Part shown: in pieces, positions 9,064-18,099 of the stretch | Layout of the letters: every line of letters begins with the position of its first letter | How positions within the stretch are numbered: position 1 is the first letter of the stretch | Assembly (NCBI RefSeq): GCF_000003815.2 | Contig: NC_049990.1 | Coordinates: forward strand, 21,113,025 to 21,141,398 | Reading direction: 5' to 3' | DNA: 28,374 nucleotides | DNA from: Branchiostoma floridae | Lineage: Eukaryota; Chordata; Leptocardii; Amphioxiformes; Branchiostomatidae | Program-made: the position numbers and the translations under genes | The notes under the pieces: generated by a model | Told to the model about the DNA's origin: nothing | Database searches by the model: none | Seen by the model: the letters and a program-made list of their open reading frames with translations, nothing else

Positions 9064-10178
9064 TGTGACAGCGATCTCGCCCCCCCCCCCAGCGATCTCG
9101 CCCCCCCCCGGGGGCGAAATCAATAGCGTTTTCGCCCCCCTTTAGCGTTTTCGCCCCCCCCTAAGAGCAGCTGGTTACTACATATTACAGGTGCGCTACC
9201 TGGTACTATACTGCACCTGGGGAGTAACGTATATGGTGTGTTACCTGGTACCTATATGGCACCTTATTACCGTACCGTAAGATGTCATACCTCGAAAGTC
9301 GATACTATATTGTTCGGTGCAAACATGACATTGAAATGAAAAAGACAATTTTTGCAGCTGAGGTGGCATAATAACAGTGCTACTGCGAACGTATAAATCA
9401 ACACCGTCTATGGTACGGAATACGTCAGCTATATGTTTTCAATTTGTCACAGTGTTTTCTTTCTTGTGCTGGAAACATTTCCAAAGCACTGACAAAAACG
9501 TGAATAATAGTTTCTCATTATAAACACTATCTACGCGCAAGTTGATATAGCTGTTGCTAAATGCTACACAAACACTGGTACCAGTGTTAACTTAAGAAAC
9601 ACGGGTAAATGCATCAGTTCCTAAATACTAGAAAAAAACAGTCATGTTGGAGGTGAAGATATCCCTTGGCCAGGTGCATATACCAAAATGTGCGTTATTC
9701 TAATTAATACGTAATATTTGCATAATTAATAAAGACATTACATAGTTCTTTTGTGGTCACTTCATGGTAGAGACTTCATATTGGAGATATATAGTTTGCT
9801 TGAGGACAGGTGAATACAATGAAATACATCTTATGTCAAGACTCAGGTATATGCAATAATGGGAATACAAGGGACCCAACCCTCCTTGTCTGAAACAAGT
9901 TCAACTATCTTATTACCATGTAATTACGTTAATATTGATACTATGAATGGAGTTATGTATCAAACTCGTGTACTTATATCATTCTGAATCTGCATTTTGT
10001 GATTTATACCAATCAACTTCTAAAATGTCATGTAAACCCGTTTTTTTTGGGGGGGGCGAAATCGCTAAAGGGGGGCGAGGTAGGGGGGCGAGATCACTAG
10101 CTGGGGAGGGCGAGATCGCTAGTGATTTCGCCCCCGGGGGGGCGAGATCACGGGGGGGGGGGCGAGATCGCTGTCACA
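9064..10178. mobile_element. 1115-bp non-autonomous DNA transposon with TGTGACAG inverted ends and CCGG target duplication
   Basis: The ends TGTGACAGCGATCTCGCC and GGCGAGATCGCTGTCACA are perfect inverted repeats. The 4-bp direct repeat CCGG flanks them (9060-9063, 10179-10182). The homologous site in block 2 (22124-22127, TAAACCGGACAAC) has a single CCGG and no insert. Subterminal repeats of GCGATCTCGCCCCCC and AGCGTTTTCGCCCCCC type are stacked at both ends. The ~850 bp interior has no credible ORF. The terminal TGTNR/YNACA form with a 4-bp TSD starting CCG is that described for Ginger-type transposons; the assignment is inferred. A solo LTR (TG...CA) is the alternative, but long inverted ends argue against it. 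Confidence 0.85.
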
Positions 10179-10935
10179 CCGGATTACTTCGCGAGGGGGG
10201 TAAAGGAGGACATCTACATAAAAGCACACCAGCCAACACTTAACAGAGACGGGGACGAGAGTTGTAAACACTGAATATAGAGAGAGAGACTTATAAATAT
10301 TTTTTGTCAGTCAATGACGCTTCTGTGTTAACTGTAAGGTTTACTTATCTATCGTATATATTACAGGAAGTGACAAATATTACATCATACATACAGCTCC
10401 TATATGTGTTTTATGTGCCAGTAGCTAGACAATTACTCCTCAGAAAAAAAAAAAAACTATACAAGAATACTGTTATAGTTACATGCTCTATAATGCACAT
10501 TGATCATTCTGGTGTGAAATGTTACAGCTTCATCCCTGTGCTATCTGTTGAAAATATAATCTAACAAAAACCGCGTTGTGTGCTTGTTATTTTAGTGGTA
10601 TTCACTTTGCTTTGTATGAGATCAAAGGAATAATGAAATCTATGGCTGAGACCAAGTTACGAAATTAAACGGAAGGATTGTTTGCGGTTATAAAATGACT
10701 TGCTGTGCATTCCTTACAATCAAATTGTTGTGTGAGACATGGTACCGGTGTACCCTGTCGTTCGTGTCATCACCATACCCAACGGCCAGAAATCTAATTG
10801 ACCGAAGACATGTTTGTCACGCGTCAGCAGTTTCAAAACAAACCAAGATATCTGAATATCGCGCATGATCAACATAACGCCAAATTATGACAAATTTCGC
10901 ATCACTTGGCAGGGGACATGTAAAGAATTATCATA

Positions 10936-11165
10936 CTGTAAATGAAGAAATTTTCGCGGTGGTTATACAGTATGTTCGCGGTCGGTTATATGTTCGCGGT
11001 TTCTCGTTGCAAATTTACCACGAACTTAAAACCACTACGAACATTTTGTCTATTGCAGTAAGGGACTACAGTGCATTATGCTACTGCGAACTTACAACCA
11101 CCGCGAAAAGTCCTTTTTCCCGCTACCGCGAATTTACATCCCCGCGAACGTAAATGCATTTACAG
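10936..11165. mobile_element. Palindromic MITE, TA target site (copy 1)
   Basis: Ends CTGTAAATGAAGAAATTTTCGCGG and CCCCGCGAACGTAAATGCATTTACAG lie between TA dinucleotides (10934-10935, 11166-11167). The body is filled with TTCGCGGT / ACCGCGAA blocks in both orientations. TA flanks suggest a Tc1/mariner-type non-autonomous element. The same insertion is at 23094-23316. Confidence 0.8.
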
Positions 11166-11844
11166 TATATGACATGAAAACGTGGAGGAACATGACACGC
11201 ACATATGCTAGTCTTATAGACTTGCTTGTAGAGGGATCCCATAGTTTGTGTTACACAGCCTTGTGCGTACACGTACGCCCGGACATACAGACTAGCTACC
11301 TTTAATCTTATGATTATGGTGCTTTTCGTTAAAACATGCACAATTAATTTATGAATTTCAATATCTCTTCAGATACAACAAATGCTCCAAAATTGATGCA
11401 TGAGTCTGTAGATGACGTACATCTAGCCAAAGCCCATGTCTCAGGCACATACACGTTCTTATGATATCGTTGATTATCTTCAATGATATATACCACATAA
11501 TTCTGCGTGATGTCTCACCAAACGTTAACATCCTGCCTGCATATATAAATTAGTGTACATAAACCACGAGGTGGTCTCTTCTTGATTTTTGACCTTTTAC
11601 GTGAATGGGTCATGTTGAACAGATATATGCTGAAGCTAATTGGCTTCTTTTGTGAGCCTTTTGCTCCGTTAACACGTCTCCCAACAATTGCAAGCCAGGC
11701 GTACTTTTCTCGGAACGTCCAGCCTAGGGCACAGAAGCATTAGCTCTTCAGTGACATCACAATAGAGTGAGACCTCGTTGTTTGCTCATAGCCAATCAAA
11801 ACGTTTAATGATGACTAAGCCAGCAGCTAGCAGGTACAAGTCAA

Positions 11845-11855
11845 GGGGAATCCCC
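11845..11855. promoter_or_regulatory. Palindromic NF-kappaB (Rel) site GGGGAATCCCC
   Basis: A perfect 11-bp palindrome matching GGGRNNYYCC, 177 bp before the gene A ATG. It is conserved at the same distance upstream of gene B (24143-24153). Binding is inferred. Confidence 0.5.
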
Positions 11856-12031
11856 TGACAGCTACCTGTGCTCTCGTGCCCGAACAACCGGACTGGCAGG
11901 TCTGCAAAAATATCAGACGTGTGGAGAATCTTGTGGTAGCCGGACCTGCGTCGAAGTTCGTAGGGTAATCCATAGACGTGCATCGCTCGGTCGTTTCTTC
12001 AGTTAGTAAAGCGTTCGTTATTGTCTTAAGC

Positions 12032-15000
12032 ATGAGCACGGAGAAGCTCACTATCGATAGCGATGGTTATCAGAACCATCGTCGCGGGCACGAGCACGGC
12101 CCGGCCGCCCTGACCTCGCTGGTCCAACTTCTGACGGCGGGTTTGTCTGTGGTCATTATCGTCCTTGCCATCCAACAGGGGACACACGTGATAATAGAGG
12201 AGATGTCAGCTCGGAAGAGCGCAGCTTCTGATTACCAAAAGATGGTCGCCGACTGTGAGAAGGAAGTGGCAGCCATTAAGGTCGACGTGACGTTACACAG
12301 CGCTCAGCTCAAAGCCCTGGAGGCAAAAATCCTACACAATGGAAAGACAGAAGGCAACATAAACCCACAGGTAAAGACACGATGCGGCTAAATATTTTCT
12401 GATTAAACTTGTCAGTCATATGAACAAATTGTTATACTTTGGGATACCTTTTTGAGCGATTTAGACATTTTTGACAATTTGAAGCTTAAGCGGACGGTGG
12501 TAATTTGATAATGCATGTATCAAATGATAAAAACATTCCGTTTATAACTTTTTGTCAGTAGAAAAGTTTAAGTTGCTTCACACAGAGACATAGAACGTAG
12601 TTAAAACTACCGGTATCTGAGTAACGTAGCTCTATCATACCAGTCGGAACCAGGCAAAACCAGCAGTGCCTCTGTTGTCGACGTCCCCTGGCAAACTGGG
12701 CCCGCTCACCAGCGGGAAAAGAGAGCGGCGAACTCTGTGACGTGGCCGGCAGGGGCAGGCGGTAAGTCCAGTTTCTCTATGAGTTGAAGTTAATTTGGCA
12801 CCGAACATGTGTAAGCAGCTAGCTATCCGTAGAGGATCTTCAAATAATTAGTCTCAGTTGAGGGCTATTTAAATGGCGATCACTTTTAAACGCCAGGTAA
12901 ACATGACTACTACTACAACTCAATACCAAATATCATAAGGATCCATCCACAGCTTACGTTTTTGCTGTCCTCCAAAAACAAACACAGCCAAATACACAAC
13001 CCGCTGCAATGTAGTAGGAAAATGCCAGGTAGACCATTTTAGACCACCTTCGTTTACACACCTGCTGTCCACCTCCCAAATACAGTATCATAAAGGTCCA
13101 TTCATAGCTTCTTGACGTAGCGGCTGTTTACCTAGATACAGACTCACACCACGCTCATCTTCTTCTTCTTCAACTTAAAACATACCGCTCTGGCTTTTTT
13201 TTACTGGATTAGCAACGTTATTAGTTTACTTTGGTGTTGAATTTCGTTCTGGTTCATCTCCAGCCTGTGTACAGGGTCCGCCCGGGAGGGACGGACGTGA
13301 CGGAATGCCAGGACGGGACTGTCCCTACGGAGCAAAAGGTATGGACATATATTACCTACAACTGATTCTGACTTGAATTTTCGTAGGGATAACTTTTGAA
13401 GTAAATTCTCTCCATACTAGAGCGCCTCTTTAGTTACGCTAGAAGTGAGTTTTATAGCTAAAGATGCCGTGCAATTTCTTAAATTTAATTATGTTGCGAT
13501 GGCTGGTCAGCAGATCGATTGCTAGTTTTGCTAAGCTTTGGCCCCGAAAGATTTGTGTTTCGGAAAGACCAAGATTCAGATGGTGTGACATGTTTGGAGA
13601 AGCTTTGAGAAAGGGTGACCTGGCAACAGTGCAAGCACATCCTAACTAATTGTGTAAAATACCTACCTACAGGCAAACCCCCAATCTATGTTGACTTATG
13701 AGAGCTTTTAGTCGCTACTATTATATTTGACAGGTTGCCATGGCTGATGTACTGATATGCAAAGATTCCTACAGTTGTCTGGGCGCTTAGACTCGGAGAT
13801 AATTATCATCGGAAAGATGACATGCTTCTAATAATCAAAGAGATGCTCTTGCATTTTCTCAATAGATGACGAAATAAATGAACTACGAAGCAAGTGTCTC
13901 GCCCTCGAGCAGAGGGTGTCGGACCTGGAGAATAATACCGAGACCACGCCCTTGCCTTGCTTAGGAGGTAAGCCAAGTGATCTAGATCTGTGCATGTAGA
14001 ATTGCTAAGCACGGATGCCTTGAGCATCCACAAAGACCTCAGAGATTTCGAAATCAAGCTTGACATAACGGATTTCCAAGACGTGAATCTAAATACTCTT
14101 AATTCAATAAAGAAACTTTTTATTGGGCTCAGGAATTTGGAATACCAGCCCGCAAGTACTGGGTAACGCTGACACTGCAAGCAGTACAATGTCCTAAAAT
14201 TTGTTATGTTACTGTTACAGATACATGCAATCTACCGTCCAGCTGCACTGAAGTAGTAGAGAAAAGTGGATTCAATAGTCATGCATTCTACGTCATCGAC
14301 CCTGATGGACCAGAACGTGGAGTTCTGCCGATGGTTGTTCAGTGTGATGTTCAGGGAGGATCAGGTTAGAAATATCAGAAGAGTTTTATATATACTGTGT
14401 AGCAGACAATGTCAGCAATAAGGCCAAGTCACTCACTCACTCACTCACTCACTCACTCACTCACTCACTCACTCACTCACTCACTCACTCACTCACTCAC
14501 TCACTCACTCATGATCACTCACTCACTCACTCGTATAAGTAGAGTCTTATGTTTAAATGTTTAATTAAAATTTCAGCAATTACCCTGATTGGTCACAACA
14601 GTGAGGCACGGACACATGTGAATGAGTACGAAGGTCCTGGAAGCTACTCCAAGGATGTGACATACTGGAATAGCATGGAACAAGTGAGAGCGCTGGTGGA
14701 CAAGTCAACTCTGTGCAAACAGCACATAAAGGTAAGTATTGTTTACATTTCCAGTCTAAGGTTGAGCCTTGTTCAGCACGTGTCTTCTCCAACTTTGCCT
14801 GGCAAGTTTTACGAATATCGATGATGCCTCTATGAGAGACATTCCAACCGTCGGTCGGATGTTATTTGTGGTATGGTATGATACTGTGAAGTTGATAGTA
14901 ATTGCTATTAGCTAAAATAACACAATTATCCATTTCCAGTATGAATGCCATCACTCATTTATCTGGCGCAGTGCTAGTGCCACATACTTCGCCTGGTGGG

Positions 15001-15562
15001 TGACTTGGGATGGTCGCCAGGCTGACTACTGGGGAGGTGCCAGTCCTGGGAGTGGGCAATGTGCCTGTGGACAAGCAGGTAAGGCACGGGACGTTGCTTA
15101 ATTCATCCATGGTAGCACTACACAATTGATTTATATTTCCAAGCTGCCACAAATGATGATTTGTCCAATTCTGATGATCTGACTCTCAGAATATTTTGGG
15201 TCTCAGTTCAGGAGACGTTCCTGCGAAATATCACAAAATTATAGATTTTGGCCCAAATAACTTTTTCTTCTTTCCTTGTGTGCTACATTTCCTGTTTTAC
15301 TTTGAAAACATGTTATGTATACACTAGTTTGCTACATTAGTAAACTCATGAGTTGATTAATTTGTCCTTCTGCCCAACAGGCACATGCTCTGGATCCTCG
15401 GGTAAATGCAACTGTGACACCAATGATGCCACCTGGCGTGAGGATTCTGGGTTCCTGTCCCACAAGGATGACCTGCCTGTCACCCAGCTCAGGTTTGGGG
15501 ACACCGGTGCTGGTATTGAAGAAGGTTATTACACCCTGGGAAAACTAATCTGTTACCCCTGA
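12032..15562 (+). CDS. Gene A: type II membrane collagen-like protein with fibrinogen-like (CNTNAP-type) C-terminal domain
   Basis: Eight exons joined by GT-AG introns: 12032-12370, 12644-12761, 13264-13338, 13866-13967, 14221-14364, 14577-14731, 14940-15078, 15381-15562. They give a 417-residue product with every junction in phase. Residues 1-25 form a charged tail without signal peptide; 26-47 are a membrane helix (LLTAGLSVVIIVLAI); 52-105 a coiled coil; 137-140 REKR a furin-type site; 157-171 five Gly-X-Y triplets (GPPGRDGRDGMPGRD) followed by Cys172; 178-205 a second coiled coil; 213-417 the globular domain with YVIDPDGPERG, VVQCDV, DYWGGASPGSG, CACG, CNCD, WREDSGFL and LPVTQLRFGD. These motifs match the fibrinogen-like segment of contactin-associated proteins. 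The Gly-X-Y and coiled-coil parts predict trimers, possibly shed by furin. Ligand unknown. A cell-surface or shed recognition role is inferred. Start chosen at ATG 12032 because gene B keeps it; an in-frame upstream ATG (11978) adds 18 residues. Confidence 0.85.
14428..14532. repeat. (ACTC)n microsatellite in intron 5 of gene A
   Basis: About 25 tetranucleotide units with one ATGATC interruption near 14511. It is absent from the corresponding gene B intron. Confidence 0.95.
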
Positions 15563-16030
15563 GTCTAGCTGTGTCTGGTACAGTAGTGTTATTAACATGC
15601 AACAGTGCAGTGTAAAAGTTCAGTTCATTACATTCTATGTTATACTGAAATAGTATACTTGAGATAACCAAGCTAACATGCCAGGCTTCATGTGATCAGT
15701 ACGTTATGCTAGGTTTAAGGTGTCTATGTTTTATTATAAGTTATGGCACAGAAGTTGTTTCATATTTCAATATACGTTATTACACCCTGGGGAAACTCAT
15801 CTGCTACCCCTGAGTCTAGCCGTAGCTGTGAACAATTGTATAGTACAGTAGTGATCTCAGCATGCAACAGTTCAGTGCAGAAGTTACATCAATGAATTCA
15901 TCACTACGTTCTATGTTTAACTAACATAGCATACTTTACATACCGAAGCTATCATGAAAGGCATCATACTATCGGTACGTGAGGTTAAGCTTGAGGTGTC
16001 AATTGTTTGTTGTAAGTTATGCCACCGAAG
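15525..16030 (+). repeat. Tandem duplication of the 3' end of gene A, two ~251-bp units
   Basis: The end of exon 8 and the following sequence (15525-15775) recur at 15776-~16030. The second unit still reads YYTLGKLICYP and TGA in the same frame relation but has no acceptor or upstream exon, so it is a pseudo-exon. Identity is about three quarters by eye. Shared landmarks downstream are AGTCTAGC, CAGTAGTG, CATGCAACAG and TTATGCCA/TTATGGCA. Confidence 0.75.
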
Positions 16031-16805
16031 AAGTAACATATCCTATATTTCTTAAGTATAGTTATTGTACTGTTTTAGATAGTCTACGTATCGGTGACTA
16101 ATTGTCTGCCTGTTGAACGAAAGACATCACTGCAGAATTGTTGTGAACAATCATATTCCGACACAACACGAGTATTTTAGTGCAGCCGTAACATATTTGC
16201 TTGTTTTGTTTTGTACGATTTTCAGTATGGCTGAAAAATGTAAATGGATGAAAATTTATGCGCTCGTGGATATAATCAACTCAACATGACTTAATGTAAC
16301 GGAAATGTATTTTTGTGCTTGTGATTTTAGTGGTGTCCAATCGTTATCCCATCAAAGAGCTAATGGTAGATTTAGCTGAGACCAGGTTACGAAATAAACA
16401 CTGATCATTTGCTGTTAAAACAATTAGTGATTCTTTCCTTACAACCAAATTGTTGTGTGCCTTTTTGCTCGTGTCATCACCAAACCCACAATAAAATCTT
16501 ATTGACCAATGTCTTGTTTGTCACGCGTCAACAGTTTTAAAACAACAAAATAACAACATAACTATTACCCTTCGTCCTGAAGCCAGAGCAACAAGTTACC
16601 AAGAAGCGACAGCGACTGTAATTCAACAATAAGTGTTTCATTATTTGTTTCCAACTCACACGATAGCTAGTATATATTAGCAGTAAATATCGTCAAACCT
16701 TTGTTATCTTAACTACATCGGATGACCTCACCTCACCGACCAGTCCCATAGCCGCATGACGCAAGGTGTGAAACTCTTCCTAGCTGGTCTACTAATATGA
16801 ATATT
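16031..16805. repeat. Array intergenic unit, copy 3 (upstream of gene C)
   Basis: Collinear with 3540-4235. GCTGAGACCAGGTTACGAAATAAAC, CGTCCTGAAGCC and GCAAGGTGTGAAACTCTTCCTAGCTGG are shared. No coding frame. The start of the unit relative to the gene A 3' duplication is approximate. Confidence 0.65.
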
Positions 16806-17893
16806 TACCTCCATGAAATGTCATGGAGGTTATATTTTACCAAGCGTTTGTCTGTCTGTGTGTAAATAAAATAACCCATGAACGGTTGGGTGGATTGGTT
16901 TCATACTTGGTGTGTTGATAGGGTGTGATGAAAGCTGGAAATGATTAGATTTTGGACCCCATAGCGACTACCCTTGGTACTGCAGTGCAACTTCCGGTTT
17001 TACTATCTCGGTGTTCTGAACATGCTATGGTCATGATTTTTGAGTATTAGATAGCTCTTGTGCTCAGAAAGAAATGACATAAGTTTGGGCCCCCTAGCGT
17101 CTAGTTTGGGGATAGCAGGGGCATTTTTGTCAAAAAATTCTGACGAGGATAACTCAAGAAGGGAACAGCGGATTTTCATGAACTGGGGTATGTAGGTACC
17201 TTAGACAATGTTGTACAAGATAAAATAAAGATAGTAATTATGCAAAACAAGATAATTATGCAAAATAGGAGTACATTTGCATAATTAATGTGAATATTCT
17301 ATCATAGCAGTTTTTTCAATGTATCTCTTGTCTCGGACGTGATATGGTCGTGAAATTTAATTGGTAGATAGCTGTGAGCGTCATGACGAAATGGGGCAAG
17401 TTTTAGTCCCCTAACATTTAATTGTAGAACTGCAGGGGCGTTTTTGTCAAGACACTCCAAAGAGGATAACTGCAGAAAGGAACGACGGATTGCCTGCATT
17501 TTAGGTATGCAGGTAGCTTGGGCAAAGATGTTCAAAATGATATGCATTTTATACAAATGACGACTTAATTTGCCTAATTATTGAGTAAATTGTATAATTC
17601 CATTGTTTGCAATAACTGGACTTCGATTAATGTAACACTTGTTAATTATAATCAGTGGAACATATGCAGATAGTAAATATGCTAATGAGGAATGTATTTG
17701 CATAATTTATGCAAAAATTGCAAAACAGCTTAATGATTAATGATCTGAATTGGAATTTCACTTGTGACATGTGTACTGTACGTTTTTCAATGATGAACAA
17801 CACCATGCATTAATCATGTTAATATTCAGTCATTTGCATTAAATTAAAAAAAGCTCTAAATATTCATGGAGGTATGAGGTCGCCGAACTCTAG
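16806..17893. mobile_element. 'CATGGAGGTA' element, long form
   Basis: It begins TACCTCCATGAAATGTCATGGAGGT and ends ATTCATGGAGGTATGAGGTCGCCGAACTCTAGTT, the same ends as the 769-bp intronic copies. The internal module with AAGTTT(T)(G)GGnCCCCTA and GCAGGGGC...TTTGTCAA is present twice (about 17080 and 17395), so the element is longer by an internal duplication. It is inserted into the site that reads GAATATTTATTGATAATCC in block 1, where the LINE later landed instead. No coding frame supported (17302-17556 minus is the repeat). Confidence 0.75.
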
Positions 17894-18037
17894 TTATTAA
17901 TAATACTATCTGCTAATGTGAGTTTGTCTCCCCGGATGTTAACAAAACAGCGATTGCTTGTATGGGATCGCGTTTGCTTGCTTCAGCTGTATCAATACGC
18001 AGCTATGCTTAGTCAATAATACAACATTCAATAGTCA

Positions 18038-18043
18038 TATAAA
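18038..18043 (+). promoter_or_regulatory. TATA box of gene C
   Basis: TATAAA lies 57 bp before the gene C ATG (18100), which would place a start site near 18065-18075 and a 5' UTR of about 30 nt. This part is missing from C'. Confidence 0.45.
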
Positions 18044-18099
18044 GCTGAGAAACACATCCGTACGCGGTTCAAGAACACAACAGGTTCAGAAGAAACAAG

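Larger units (their letters stand above)
10262..12031. repeat. Array intergenic unit, copy 2 (upstream of gene A)
   Basis: Non-coding sequence collinear with 22585-24331 upstream of gene B and, in its first ~600 bp, with 3120-3800. It includes a MITE (10936-11165) and a kappaB-like motif near the 3' end. Short frames here (10304-10564, 10887-11153, 11078-11305, 11123-11341) are not conserved as open frames in copy 4, so I do not call genes. Confidence 0.75.

Noticed and set aside
9064-10178. Solo LTR (TG...CA with short duplication)
   Set aside because: Inverted terminal repeats of at least 18 bp with stacked subterminal repeats fit a DNA transposon better.
9947-10243. 98-codon Gly/Arg-rich frame
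   Set aside because: It arises from G-rich subterminal repeats of the CCGG-flanked transposon.
13464-13649. Extra exon between exons 3 and 4 of gene A
   Set aside because: Exon 3 to exon 4 already joins in phase, the frame has no Gly-X-Y or coiled-coil pattern, and the gene B counterpart is not open.
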